Assembly (NCBI RefSeq): GCF_016653115.1
Contig: NZ_NHRX01000061.1
Coordinates: 62,001-126,000, forward strand
Direction: 5' to 3'
DNA length: 64,000 bases
Source of the DNA: Rhodocyclus purpureus
GTDB lineage: Bacteria; Pseudomonadota; Gammaproteobacteria; Burkholderiales; Rhodocyclaceae
This document shows, piece by piece, positions 1 to 9,301 of the stretch (position 1 is the first letter of the stretch; each line of letters begins with the position of its first letter). The notes beneath the pieces are model-generated. The model ran no database searches. It worked only from the letters and a program-made list of their open reading frames with translations, and was not told the DNA's origin. The translations under genes and the position numbers were made by a program.

Positions 1-1609
1 CCTGCGTCGTGGAGCGCAGGCCGCCGCCGGGTTTGTCGACGAGCTTGCCGTCGGTCAGCTTGTCGGTGAGCTTGTCGGGCTTCTTGTCGGTCAGCTTGTC
101 GTGAAGTGGCTTGTCGATCGCAACATCCTTCTTCAGCTCCTTGAGTTCCTTCTGGAACTCCTTCTTGACCTCCTTGATCTCCTTCACCTTGACGACGCAC
201 TTGACGCGCAGGTTGGCACTCATCACCGGCCCGGAGGCGCCGATGCCGGTCACCGCCACGCAGGTGTCGGCGCCTGCGTAGGACTTGGAGTTCGGCGTCG
301 AGGCGCTGTTGAAGGTGGTGTTGTTGCTCGAACCCGGATACGGGTCGCCCGCGTCGCCGCGGTTGTGGTCGAGTTCCATGTCGCGCTTGCCGTCGGCCTG
401 CTCCAGCGCCACCTTGTAGTGCGCCTCGTTGGTGTTGTTGGCGACGCTGTCGTCGATGTGCCAGATCAGCAGCCCGCCCGCCGGCAGCGAGGCATCGAAG
501 CCCGTCTTCTGGCGGTTCTCGACCAGGAAGTATTCGCTGCTCGCGGCACCGTCCTTCCACAGGCGATAGACCGTTCCCGAGTCCTTCACGTCGGCGATGT
601 TCCTGGCCCCGTTGCTGGTCACGTTGATCACACTGGCCCAGCCCTGGTTCACCTTGCACCAGGCCGAGGGGTGTGCGGGTGTATTGCCGCCGCCACCCCA
701 GCTGCCGCCCGCCATCAGGCACCAGTTGCCGATGCCTTCGGAGGTGTAGTCGGTGTCGTAGAGATCGGGGAAGCCGAACAGCAGGTGCCCCAGTTCGTGG
801 CAGCAGACGCCGATCTTCGAGTCTTCCGGAACGGTCAGGTAGGAATAGACCTTGGTGCCATCGATGTTCATCGCGCCACCGGCGATATTCCACTTGTGCG
901 ACCAGATGTCACCGGCACTGCCGGTTACCTCCGCCCCCGATCCCGCATGCACGACGATGAAGGCATCGACGTAGCCGTTGCCGTCGTTGTCGTACAGGCC
1001 GAAATTCACGCTGGCATTGGCGGCCAGCAAGGCATCGCGTGCCATCGTCTGCGCGTTGGGCTGGGCGCCGCCGATGCCCGAGGCACCGTGGGCGTACTGG
1101 GCCAGCGTCTGCGGCATGCGGAAGGGACCGACCACCTGGCCCTGGATATCCACGAGGCCGCGGCTGACCTCGCTGTAATACTCGCGCACGCTCCTGGTCG
1201 GGATGACGCCGGTCGAGAAGAACAGCTGATTGAAATGCGCCGCCGTCTGCACCATCGGCTTGTCGGAAAAGTCCACCAGTACAACGATCACGCGCACGAC
1301 CCCGCGCAGCGGCGCACGCTCGGCGGCGGCGCCGCGGATCATGCTCGGCGAGGCACCGAGCGGGAAATCCTCCGGTGGAAAGATCGTTCCGTCGTTGAAG
1401 CCGTCATGACGAGGCTCGGAGGCGCGCAGCTGGAAGGAGGACAGGAATTCCTTGGCCTTGCCGCGCATCTGCGCCAGTTCCTTCTTCAGCTTGTCCGCCA
1501 GTTCCGGGCACGGCGCCACCATGCTCCGCTCGCCATCCGCGTTGGCCTGCGCTGTCCGGTAGATATGCGCCATCTCCCTCGCCAGGGACCGGTAACCATG
1601 TTCACTCAT
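1..1609 (-). CDS. M6-family metalloprotease, C-terminus cut by window edge
   Basis: Zinc metalloprotease of the M6 (immune inhibitor A-like) type. The active-site HELGH motif lies near residue 271, followed by the usual LLFGFPDLYD stretch and a later LMAGGSWGG segment. A calcium-site-like DNDGNGYVDA motif precedes it. The start at 1609 is chosen for the GAGGG 7 bases upstream. The frame is open for 536 codons and runs off the left edge. No N-terminal signal peptide is visible, which is odd for a family that is normally secreted. The visible C-terminal end is a lysine-rich, probably helical tail with repeated DKLTD units. Family assignment is from motifs; substrate and location are unknown. 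Confidence 0.85.
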   Translation of the reverse strand, partial: MSEHGYRSLAREMAHIYRTAQANADGERSMVAPCPELADKLKKELAQMRGKAKEFLSSFQLRASEPRHDGFNDGTIFPPEDFPLGASPSMIRGAAAERAPLRGVVRVIVVLVDFSDKPMVQTAAHFNQLFFSTGVIPTRSVREYYSEVSRGLVDIQGQVVGPFRMPQTLAQYAHGASGIGGAQPNAQTMARDALLAANASVNFGLYDNDGNGYVDAFIVVHAGSGAEVTGSAGDIWSHKWNIAGGAMNIDGTKVYSYLTVPEDSKIGVCCHELGHLLFGFPDLYDTDYTSEGIGNWCLMAGGSWGGGGNTPAHPSAWCKVNQGWASVINVTSNGARNIADVKDSGTVYRLWKDGAASSEYFLVENRQKTGFDASLPAGGLLIWHIDDSVANNTNEAHYKVALEQADGKRDMELDHNRGDAGDPYPGSSNNTTFNSASTPNSKSYAGADTCVAVTGIGASGPVMSANLRVKCVVKVKEIKEVKKEFQKELKELKKDVAIDKPLHDKLTDKKPDKLTDKLTDGKLVDKPGGGLRSTTQ

Positions 1610-1758
1610 GACATTTCCCTCGTAGACGATGCGTGCAAGTCGGCCACCGGGCGGATGCCGATCGATTGATCGAGATCAGGGATGAGCCGAAGTCAGGGCG
1701 CTTCCTTCGCGGCGATGGGGCTTCCACCCGGACTGCCGGAAGGGCTCACCTGCACATG

Positions 1759-1787
1759 ATCTTAGATTGCGGAAATGACAATGTAAA
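1759..1787 (-). promoter_or_regulatory. candidate sigma-70 promoter for the M6 protease
   Basis: Read leftward, TTTACA (1787-1782) and TAAGAT (1764-1759) are separated by exactly 17 bases inside a locally AT-rich stretch. A start near 1752 would give a leader of about 140 bases. This is a pattern match only. Confidence 0.35.
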
Positions 1788-1866
1788 TATGATTTTTGAA
1801 TTTTCGAGGGGCGGTGCTGCCGGCACGGGTGCGTGCCGGCGCCGATCACGCGCGCGGCGCTCCGTG

Positions 1867-3498
1867 CTAGCGCAACTTGGCGACCGCGCGTACGTACGGG
1901 CGAGGGTTGGCGAGGGTGGCGGGCAACTGCGCCATCGCCGCCGCGGCTGCTGCCCTGTCCGGATAGTCGCCATAGATGATGCCGATGCGCTCGCGTCCGC
2001 TCAGACGCGAACGATAGGCCCGCACCTGTTGCGGATCGAGCGCAGCGAGGACCTCGGCGAGCCGGGCTTCTGCCGCCGGGCGCTGCCGGGCGTCGTTCGA
2101 CCACAACTGGATGAAGCAGTGCTCGCCCGGCGCTTCCCTGATCCACCCGGCCGATGCGGCGATCAGGGAATCGAGCGTGTCGCCGGCAGCGCCCGACGGC
2201 TCGGGCGCGGCAGGTACCGCTGCGGTTCCGGCGTTCGCGGCAGCGGCAGATGCAAGCCGGGCCGCGGGTGGTGTTTCCGGTACCACGACGGGATCGGTCT
2301 GGCGATCACCGCGCAGCTGGTGCACCTGACGCAGCGTGGGGCGGCTCTTGCGCAGGGCCACCGGCAATTGCGCCAGCGCGGCGGCGGCACTTGCCCGGTC
2401 GGCGAAGTCGCCGTAGATGATGCCGATGCGATCGCGACCGCTGAGCGCCGAGCGATAGGCGCGCACCTGCTCGGGGTCGAGCAGGGCCAGGGCTTCGTCG
2501 AGCTTGTCTTCGGCAGCTGTCCGCTGGTCGGCGCGATTCGCCCACAACTGGATGAAATAGTGCCCGCCCGGGGTCCGCTGCACCCAGTCGCCGGAAGCGG
2601 CGATCCGTGCATCGAGCGCACTGCCCGCTGCCGGGCTTGTCGCCTGGCTGGTGACGGGAGGCGTTGCCGGCGTCGGCGCAGTTGCCATGAGCGTAGCCGG
2701 CCTCCCGCCTGCACTCGGCGCAGCAGCGCCGGCTGGCGTGAGCGAGCCCGCGGACAAGGGAGGCGCAGCGCGTAGCGCAGGCGCTGCCGTCGGTGCTGCC
2801 GTCAGTGCAGCCTGCTCCCGGGCGGTCGGCAGTCCCGCCGGCAAGTCCTGCCGATCCAGTTGCGCCAGGATTTCCGGTCGGTCGCCCTGGTCGGCATACA
2901 TCGCCGCCAGGTTTTCCCTGACGGCCAGCGTGCTCGGATGGTCCTTGCCGAGGTTCCGGTCGAGAATCTCCAGGCTGCGCTCGTAGAGCGGCTTCGCTTC
3001 GGCGATCTGCCCGCGTGCCCGATACAGCTGGGCCAGATTGTTGAGGCTGACGGCGACATCGAGGTGCTCGGGGCCGAGCGTCTTTTCCCGGATGGCCAGG
3101 CTGCGGCGATAGAGCGGCGCAGCCTCGTCGTACTGGCCCAGGTTCTTGTACAGCATCGCCAGGTTGTTGAGCCCGATCGCGACGGCGGCGTGCTCCGCTC
3201 CCAACTCCCTCTCCAGGATCGCGATGCTCCGGCGATACAGGGGAACGGCCCGCGCGCTCTGCCCCTGCTGGTGATAGAGCGCCGCCAGATTGTTCAGCGC
3301 CTTCGCGGTCTGCGTGCTGCCCGGGCCGCTTTCCCTTTCCGAAATGGCCAGGGCTTCCTCGACCAGCGCGGTGGCACGCGGGTAGTCGCCCGCACGAAAG
3401 AGACGCGTTGCCTCCGCGTTGACCGAGTCGTAGCTCGAACCGGCGAAGGCACTCGCGGTGGCAAACAGGAGAGCAATGGCGGTGAGTCGTGATTTCAT
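1867..3498 (-). CDS. exported TPR protein with two SPOR-like domains
   Basis: A 543-residue protein with a clear signal peptide (MKSRLTAIALLFATASAFA), so probably periplasmic. Residues about 25-205 form four kinesin-light-chain-type tetratricopeptide repeats of 42 residues (LNNLAxLYxxxGQxxEAxPLYxRSL). An Ala/Pro-rich linker follows, then two copies of a domain of about 100 residues starting near 305 and 440, each with FIQLW, an AYRSxLSGRxRIGIIYGD core and an A-rich helix, which resembles a SPOR fold. TPRs bind proteins and SPOR domains bind denuded peptidoglycan, so a scaffold at the cell wall is a reasonable inference. The start at 3498 is supported by AAGGAA 8 bases upstream; an upstream ATG lacks a signal peptide. 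Confidence 0.8.
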   Translation of the reverse strand: MKSRLTAIALLFATASAFAGSSYDSVNAEATRLFRAGDYPRATALVEEALAISERESGPGSTQTAKALNNLAALYHQQGQSARAVPLYRRSIAILERELGAEHAAVAIGLNNLAMLYKNLGQYDEAAPLYRRSLAIREKTLGPEHLDVAVSLNNLAQLYRARGQIAEAKPLYERSLEILDRNLGKDHPSTLAVRENLAAMYADQGDRPEILAQLDRQDLPAGLPTAREQAALTAAPTAAPALRAAPPLSAGSLTPAGAAAPSAGGRPATLMATAPTPATPPVTSQATSPAAGSALDARIAASGDWVQRTPGGHYFIQLWANRADQRTAAEDKLDEALALLDPEQVRAYRSALSGRDRIGIIYGDFADRASAAAALAQLPVALRKSRPTLRQVHQLRGDRQTDPVVVPETPPAARLASAAAANAGTAAVPAAPEPSGAAGDTLDSLIAASAGWIREAPGEHCFIQLWSNDARQRPAAEARLAEVLAALDPQQVRAYRSRLSGRERIGIIYGDYPDRAAAAAAMAQLPATLANPRPYVRAVAKLR

Positions 3499-3549
3499 CG
3501 TCTGTGTTCCTTGAGTCGTGGCCCGGCGTATGGGGCGCACGCCGACATA

Positions 3550-3589
3550 ATATGGTGCCATATCAACGCGGGAATGTTTAGCCTGTCAA
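3550..3589 (-). promoter_or_regulatory. candidate promoter and palindrome upstream of the TPR gene
   Basis: Read leftward, a perfect TTGACA (3589-3584) is followed after 17-18 bases by a weak TTGATA/TGATAT. An inverted repeat ATATGG-TG-CCATAT (3550-3563) overlaps the -10 side and could be an operator. The -10 is poor, so confidence is limited. Confidence 0.3.
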
Positions 3590-4418
3590 TGTGTGCCGGT
3601 CGAAGCGTTCATCATGCTGCAGACTGCCCGCTTTCCACGGGTATCGGAAAGTATGTTTTGATGCTAGTCCAAAGGCATTTTCAGGTGCGGCAGACGGCGA
3701 GGTCGGATAGTGTTGCTTGCGTCAGGGTATATATGTCCGACATTGATGATCAGGTGATTCAGCCGATATCTCCACGTTGTTTGTTTATGATGAATAACTT
3801 GTTTTTGGCATGTTCAGCCGCGCCCGGCGAATCATCCGCCTGTGATTCCAGAAAAGCGCCAACTTTCTGATTTCGATGAAGATAAATCCAGACAAGAAAC
3901 CGGACAATCAGCGCTGTCCGGTATTTTTTTAACTGCAGGCAGGTATTTTCAGGTCTGCCTTTTTGCCGGCGGGAGAAATCGAGAAACGCGCCCAATTGTC
4001 CGGTGAATTTGCTGCACATTGGCCATCCATCGTCTCGCCTGATCGTCCGGATGGCAGGAGTCGAGCTCGGACGGGTCATGATTTTCCGATTCGCCAGCTG
4101 TTTCTTGCATTCCGGGTAGGCTATGCGTCACGCGCGAAGAAACATGAATCGCCGGGAATATTTCCCTGTTTTCGGAAATGCATGAAGATAATGAAATATG
4201 GTTATTCCTTATGGATGAAGTCCGGCGGTGCCGTATTTGTGTCGAAGAAACCCGCTGACGATGAATCCTCGAATCCGTTCCGGTCGTGACGGGCTCTGGC
4301 AACCGGCCAGTTGCCCGCCCTTTGGCTGAAGCAGCCGTTTGCGCAGATGCCGGGCCCTCCGATCGCCGTGAGTTGCTGCACTAACTCGACATCCCCAGAC
4401 TCGTCGCAAGACTCGGCG
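3590..4418. other. long lower-GC intergenic stretch with no supported gene
   Basis: About 830 bases whose base composition is visibly more AT-rich than the flanking genes. The open frames that cross it lack recognisable motifs, ribosome sites or the GC-rich third positions of the neighbours. The one clear element is a rightward terminator at 3899-3930. It could be a remnant of transferred DNA or hold a small RNA, but nothing further is visible. Confidence 0.5.
3899..3930 (+). terminator. Rho-independent terminator (rightward)
   Basis: Arms ACCGGACA (3899-3906) and TGTCCGGT (3915-3922) pair perfectly over an 8-base loop and are followed by a run of seven T (3924-3930). No supported rightward gene lies upstream, so the transcript it ends is unknown. 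Confidence 0.75.
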
Positions 4419-4880
4419 TCAGCGCGCCTGCTGGCCCGGGAAGCTCGGGGCATGCGGTTTTGACGCCGGCGGCACGGCATGCCCGCGCGCGTGGCCGAGC
4501 CTACGCCTGATGTTGTTGACGACGAGCGCCAGTTCAGGTTCCGAGACAGGTTTGCTCAGGTAGATGTCGGCACCGCTGACGTAGCCCCGAATCCGCTCTT
4601 CCGCATTGGCATGGGCGGTCAGCATGAGGATGTAGGTATCAGGGTGGGTGGTACGCATCCGCTTCGCGATGTTGTAGCCGTCCTCACCCGGCAACTTGAG
4701 GTCGAGTACCAGGAGGTCTGGTGTCGTGCAGGCCAGATAATCGTAGAACTCGTCGGCCAGGGCAAAACCGATGACGATATGCCCCATGCCGGAGAGGAAG
4801 TTGACGAGCAGATTACGCAAATCGGCATGATCCTCGACTATCGCGATTCTAAGCCCGAGTTCTTGATTTTCACTTCGCAT
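4419..4880 (-). CDS. single-domain response regulator (receiver only)
   Basis: About 153 residues comprising a CheY-like receiver domain: acidic pair in VEDH, phosphoacceptor Asp in VLDLKLPGEDG, Thr in LTAH and Lys in LSKPVSE. A Pro/Ala-rich tail of about 30 residues follows and there is no DNA-binding output domain. It therefore probably signals through protein contacts or phosphotransfer. No histidine kinase is adjacent. The start is uncertain: ATGs at 4880, 4889 and 4904 are in frame and none has a strong ribosome site; 4880 is chosen because the receiver begins shortly after it. A 9-bp inverted repeat (4881-4914) lies just upstream. Confidence 0.8.
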   Translation of the reverse strand: MRSENQELGLRIAIVEDHADLRNLLVNFLSGMGHIVIGFALADEFYDYLACTTPDLLVLDLKLPGEDGYNIAKRMRTTHPDTYILMLTAHANAEERIRGYVSGADIYLSKPVSEPELALVVNNIRRRLGHARGHAVPPASKPHAPSFPGQQAR

Positions 4881-5163
4881 GCCCCGCATTAAAGCACGTG
4901 GCATTATGCGGGGCCAGCGAATTCTTGCATTGCCGAAACCGGCGAGGCGCTGCAGCCCTTGACGCAAAAGCGCAAGTTCAGCAGCAGTGGCGTCTCCCTC
5001 TGCGCCCGTTCGGGTGGCGAGCGTCAGCAGGAGGGAGGGGAGCAGCTCAACAGCAGCGCAGGCTCAAGGCGCGTCCGCTGGTGAAGGCGTGAGGGCGCGC
5101 GCCGGTACACGGTCACGGATTGCGCATGGCTGCAGTCTCGCTGCGCATTCAGGAAGATCGGTT

Positions 5164-6774
5164 TCAGCGCAGTACTTCGCCGTGCTCGCGGGAGGCATGG
5201 AAGCCGACCTTGGTCCATTTCTCGCGGGTGACGTCGAGGTTGTAGCGCGTGCTGGCGAGATAGACGAGGTTGCCGTCGACGTCGCGGCCCATGCGGTGCT
5301 GCTGCTCGCGCTCGAAGTTGCGCCGCGTCGTCTCGTCGGGGAAGGTCAGCCAGCGTGCCGAGTAGATGTCGGCCGGCTCGAAGATCGCGTCGACCTTGTA
5401 CTCGCTGCGCAGGCGCTCGGCGACGACTTCGAACTGCAGCTGCCCGATCGCGCCGAGCAGCAGCGCGCCGGTGGCGAGGTTCTCGAAGACCTGGATCGCG
5501 CCTTCCTCGCCGAGTTCCTGCAGGCCCTTCTGCAACTGCTTGCTCTTCAGCGGATCGCGCAGCCGCGCCTGGCGGAACAGTTCGGGCGAGAAGTAGGGGA
5601 TGCCCTTGAAGCCCAGCGCCTCGCCCTCGGTCAGCGTGTCGCCGATGTGCAGCTGGCCGTGGTTGTGGATGCCGATGATGTCGCCGGCGACCGCGTCCTC
5701 CATCAGCACGCGCTCGTTGGCCATGAAGGTCAGCGCGTTGGCGAGCTTGATCTCGCGGTCGAGGCGAACGTGCTTCACCTTCATCCCCGACGAATAGCGG
5801 CCCGAGCAGACGCGGAAGAAGGCGATGCGGTCGCGGTGGCGCGGGTCCATGTTGGCCTGGATCTTGAAGACGAAGCCGGAGAACGCCGCTTCGGCCGGTT
5901 GCACCTCGCGCTTGCCGCCGTCGCGCGCCAGCGGCGCCGGCGCCCAGTCGAGCAGCGCCTGCAGGATTTCCTGGACGCCGAAGTTGTTGATGCCCGAGCC
6001 GAAGAATACCGGCGTCTGCTGGCCGGCGAGGAAGTCGACCAGGCTGAACGGGCTGCTCGCGTCGCGCAGGAGTTCGACGTCCTCGCGCAGCTTGCCGACC
6101 TCGAGCGGGAACTGCGCGTCGAGCAGCGGGTTGTCGATGCCGTCGAGCTTCTCCGCCTCGACGCGGCGCTCCTCGCCGGGCGAGAAGCGCAACAGCGAGT
6201 CTTCCTGCAGGTGGTAGACGCCGCGGAAGGTCTTGCCCATGCCGATCGGCCAGGTGATCGGCGCGCACTCGATGCCGAGCACCGACTCGATCTCCTCGAG
6301 CAGGTCGAAGGGCTCGCGCACCTCGCGGTCGAACTTGTTCACGAAGGTGATGATCGGCGTGTTGCGCATGCGGCAGACTTCGAGGAGCTTGATCGTCTGC
6401 GCCTCGACGCCCTTGGCCGCGTCGATCACCATCACCGCCGCGTCGACCGCGGTCAGCACGCGGTAGGTGTCTTCCGAGAAGTCCTCGTGACCCGGCGTGT
6501 CGAGCAGGTTGACGACGTGGTCCCGGTACTCGAACTGCATCACCGAGCTGGTGACCGAGATGCCGCGCTGCTTCTCGACTTCCATCCAGTCGGAGGTGGC
6601 GTGACGCGCGCTCTTGCGCGCCTTGACGGTACCGGCGAGCTGGATCGCGCCGCCGAAGAGCAGGAGCTTCTCGGTCAGTGTCGTCTTGCCCGCGTCGGGG
6701 TGGGAGATGATGGCGAAGGTGCGCCGGCGCGCGATGTCGCGCAGCAGTTCGGGCGGGTAGGGCAGCGAATTCAT
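5164..6774 (-). CDS. prfC: peptide chain release factor 3
   Basis: Translational GTPase that recycles RF1/RF2 from the ribosome after peptide release. At 536 residues it has the usual length. The G domain shows the P-loop HPDAGKTT near residue 26, switch [10 protein letters not shown] near 92 and NKFD (VNKFDRE), followed by domain II and the RF3 C-terminal domain ending with the DxxRxxW-like segment. It stands alone between a response regulator and a permease on the same strand, with more than 150 bases of spacing on both sides, so it is probably a single transcription unit. Confidence 0.97.
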   Translation of the reverse strand: MNSLPYPPELLRDIARRRTFAIISHPDAGKTTLTEKLLLFGGAIQLAGTVKARKSARHATSDWMEVEKQRGISVTSSVMQFEYRDHVVNLLDTPGHEDFSEDTYRVLTAVDAAVMVIDAAKGVEAQTIKLLEVCRMRNTPIITFVNKFDREVREPFDLLEEIESVLGIECAPITWPIGMGKTFRGVYHLQEDSLLRFSPGEERRVEAEKLDGIDNPLLDAQFPLEVGKLREDVELLRDASSPFSLVDFLAGQQTPVFFGSGINNFGVQEILQALLDWAPAPLARDGGKREVQPAEAAFSGFVFKIQANMDPRHRDRIAFFRVCSGRYSSGMKVKHVRLDREIKLANALTFMANERVLMEDAVAGDIIGIHNHGQLHIGDTLTEGEALGFKGIPYFSPELFRQARLRDPLKSKQLQKGLQELGEEGAIQVFENLATGALLLGAIGQLQFEVVAERLRSEYKVDAIFEPADIYSARWLTFPDETTRRNFEREQQHRMGRDVDGNLVYLASTRYNLDVTREKWTKVGFHASREHGEVLR

Positions 6775-6934
6775 GAAGGTCTGGGCGGGGAATGGCCTGA
6801 TGCCGACCCTCGTGAGGGGTCGGCGGGCAAAGGGTGGCGCCGGGGCGCAGCGAGGCCGAACTATAGCAGGACTGGCTCGCCGGCGGAATTTGCCGGCGCC
6901 GCCGCGCTCGCGCCGGTCGCGACGATGCGGCGCT

Positions 6935-7972
6935 TCAGATCAGGCCGCGACTCGCGAGCTCGTCCTTCAGCCAGGCGTAGCAGATCGGCGCGGCGACCAG
7001 TCCGGGGATGCCGAAGACGCTTTCCATCACCAGCATCGCGCTCAGCAGTTCCCAGGCGCGCGCCCTGATCTGCGTGCCGACGATGCGCGCGTTGAGGAAG
7101 TATTCGAGCTTGTGGATGACGACGAGGAAGAGCAGCGAGCCGACCGCCACCAGTGGCGAATTGGCGAAGCTGACGGTGACGATCACCGTATTCGAGATGA
7201 TGTTGCCGACCACCGGCAGCAGGCCGGCGACGAAGGTGACGACGATCAGCGTCTTGACGAGCGGCAGCTCGACCCCGAGCATTGGCAGCAGCAGCGCCAG
7301 ATAGATGCCGGTGAGCACGGTGTTGATCGCCGAGATGCGGACCTGCGCGAAAACGATGCGGCGGAAGGCGTCACCGAGGCGCGCCGCGCGTTCGCCGAGC
7401 GCGCGCGCGAGCGGGCCGACCTTCTCGCCGTCGACCACCTCGCGCAGCGAAACCAGACCGCCGATGATCATCCCGATCAAGAGCTGCGCGATCAGGCGAC
7501 CCGTTTCGCCACCGACGCGGCGCAGGTCGGCGGCGTGCTCGCGCAGCCAGGCGATGATGTCCTCGCGCAACTCGGCAGCGTTTTCCGGCAGCGCACTCCC
7601 CAGCCAGCCGAGCCAGTCCGGCAAGGACGAGCGCGACTCCTCGATGATGTCGGCCATGCGCGAGAGCAGCGCCGAGAGGCTGCTTCCTTCGCGGTGCATC
7701 AGCACGAAGACGGCGAAGGCGAGCCCGCTCACCGCGGCGATCACGAGCAGCGATACCAGCCCGACCGCCAGCCCCTTGCCGCTACCGACGGGCAGGTGGC
7801 GCGCGAAGATCGGCGCCAGCACGCGCACCATCTCGTGCACCAGCAGGCCGGCGAGCAGCGCCGGCAAGAGCTGCGTCGAGATCACCAGCAGCATCGCCAG
7901 TCCGGCGAGCACCCAGGCCGCGTAGTCGTGGCGGCTGGCCGCCTGCATTGTCCGCGTCATCGGTAGCTTCAT
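6935..7972 (-). CDS. AI-2E family transporter (PerM-like permease)
   Basis: A 345-residue inner-membrane protein with the hydrophobic layout of the AI-2E exporter/PerM family: two N-terminal membrane pairs, a long amphipathic middle region rich in Arg and Glu (about residues 100-180), and C-terminal membrane segments with [17 protein letters not shown] and the hallmark [17 protein letters not shown]. The ATG at 7972 overlaps the stop of the upstream flavoprotein gene (ATGA), which implies translational coupling. Transport substrates in this family are mostly unknown; proton-coupled export is the general model. Confidence 0.88.
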   Translation of the reverse strand: MKLPMTRTMQAASRHDYAAWVLAGLAMLLVISTQLLPALLAGLLVHEMVRVLAPIFARHLPVGSGKGLAVGLVSLLVIAAVSGLAFAVFVLMHREGSSLSALLSRMADIIEESRSSLPDWLGWLGSALPENAAELREDIIAWLREHAADLRRVGGETGRLIAQLLIGMIIGGLVSLREVVDGEKVGPLARALGERAARLGDAFRRIVFAQVRISAINTVLTGIYLALLLPMLGVELPLVKTLIVVTFVAGLLPVVGNIISNTVIVTVSFANSPLVAVGSLLFLVVIHKLEYFLNARIVGTQIRARAWELLSAMLVMESVFGIPGLVAAPICYAWLKDELASRGLI

Positions 7973-9267
7973 TCCGCGCTCCCCGGCGCCGGCGCCTCGC
8001 CCGCGCCGGCGCGCAGCCAGGCGGCAATCCCTGCGCCGGCCGCACGGCCGCTGGCGAAGCAGGCAGTGAGCAGGTAGCCGCCGGTCGGCGCCTCCCAGTC
8101 GAGCATCTCGCCGGCGCAGAAGACGCCGGGCAGCGCCTTCAGCATCAGGTGCTGGTCGAGCGCCGCGAAGCGCACGCCGCCGGCACTGCTGATTGCCTCG
8201 GCGAGCGGGCGCGGCGCATTCACGGTGATCGGCAGGGCCTTGATCGTCGCCGCCAGCGTCGGCGCGTCGTTGATCCGCGCCTTGCCGAGCACCTCGTGGA
8301 GCAGCGCGAGCTTTACGCCGGCGATGCCGACGCGGCTGGCGAGGTGGCTGGCCAGCGAGCGCGAGCCGCGCGGGTGCATGACCTCGGCCAGCACCCGTTC
8401 GGCGCTGCGACCCGGTGCCAGGTCGAGCGTGAAGCTGGCGCTGCCGCGGGCATTCACCGCCTCGCGCAGGCGCTGCGCGAAGGCGTAGATCAGGCTGCCC
8501 TCGACCCCGCGTGCGCTGATCGTCAGTTCGCCCTGCCGCGTCTCCGTGTTTCCCTCGGCGTCGGTGAAGCTGAGCGCCACCGACTTCAGCGGTGCGCCGG
8601 CAAATTTCTCGCGCAGGTAGGCACTCCACGCCACCTCGAAGCCGCAGTTGGCCGGCTGCCAGGGGGCGATGTCGACGCCGCGCTGTTCGAGCCAGGGCAC
8701 CCAGGCGCCATCCGAACCGAGCCGTGGCCAGCTGGCGCCGCCGAGCGCGAGCAAGGTCGCCTGCGGCTGCAGCGAGAATTCGCCGTCGGGCGTCGCGAAG
8801 CGCAAGGCGCCCGTTGCAAGGTTCCAGCCGAGCCAGCGGTGGCGGACGTGGAAGTGCACGCCGGCCGCGCGCAGCCGCTGCAGCCACGCGCGCAGCAGCG
8901 GTGCCGCCTTCATCTCCTTCGGGAAGACGCGCCCGGAACTGCCGACGAAGGTGTCGACGCCGAGCCCGTGCACCCACTCGCGCAGCGCCTGTGGCGGAAA
9001 CGCGTCGAGCCAGGGCTGCAGCTCCGCCCGGCGCGCGCCGTAGCGGCTGCAGAAGGATTCGTGATCCTCGCCGTGCGTGATGTTCAGCCCGCCGACGCCC
9101 GCCTGCAGGAACTTGCGCCCGAGCGACGGCATCGCGTCGAAGACGGCGACCGACAGGCCGCTGCCGGCGAGCACCTCGGCCGCCATCAGCCCGGCCGGAC
9201 CGCCGCCGATGACGGCGACTTGCGCTGAACGTTGATCGGGAATTGACGGGAGCGGGGGAGATTTCAT
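7969..9267 (-). CDS. FAD-dependent oxidoreductase, TIGR03862/HI0933-like flavoprotein
   Basis: A 432-residue flavoprotein. The Rossmann dinucleotide motif VAVIGGGPAGLMAAE is near the N-terminus, GRKFLQAGVGGLNITHGED matches the family signature, and the FAD-contacting C-terminal segment is GVFCAGEMLDWEAPTGGYLL. The start at 9267 is chosen because the Rossmann strand begins about 15 residues later; longer in-frame sequence upstream is low-complexity shadow of murI. It overlaps the downstream permease gene by 4 bases and follows murI by about 30 bases, so the three are probably cotranscribed. The physiological substrate is not known. Confidence 0.85.
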   Translation of the reverse strand: MKSPPLPSIPDQRSAQVAVIGGGPAGLMAAEVLAGSGLSVAVFDAMPSLGRKFLQAGVGGLNITHGEDHESFCSRYGARRAELQPWLDAFPPQALREWVHGLGVDTFVGSSGRVFPKEMKAAPLLRAWLQRLRAAGVHFHVRHRWLGWNLATGALRFATPDGEFSLQPQATLLALGGASWPRLGSDGAWVPWLEQRGVDIAPWQPANCGFEVAWSAYLREKFAGAPLKSVALSFTDAEGNTETRQGELTISARGVEGSLIYAFAQRLREAVNARGSASFTLDLAPGRSAERVLAEVMHPRGSRSLASHLASRVGIAGVKLALLHEVLGKARINDAPTLAATIKALPITVNAPRPLAEAISSAGGVRFAALDQHLMLKALPGVFCAGEMLDWEAPTGGYLLTACFASGRAAGAGIAAWLRAGAGEAPAPGSAE

Positions 9268-9301
9268 CGGGGACGCATTCCAGGCGCCGTTGCTGCGCGG
9301 C

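Noticed and set aside
101-1669. Long rightward open frame over the M6 protease
   Set aside because: It is the GC-rich antisense of a gene with a full HELGH protease motif set; its own product is low-complexity and matches nothing.
3713-3734. TTGCTT...TATATA as a promoter in the gap
   Set aside because: Spacing of about 9 bases is far too short for sigma-70.
3963-4289. 108-residue frame in the AT-rich gap
   Set aside because: No ribosome site, motif or codon pattern; probably chance.
4900-4930. Possible sigma-54 promoter before the receiver gene
   Set aside because: A TGGC-like half is present but the matching TTGC at the -12 position is not.
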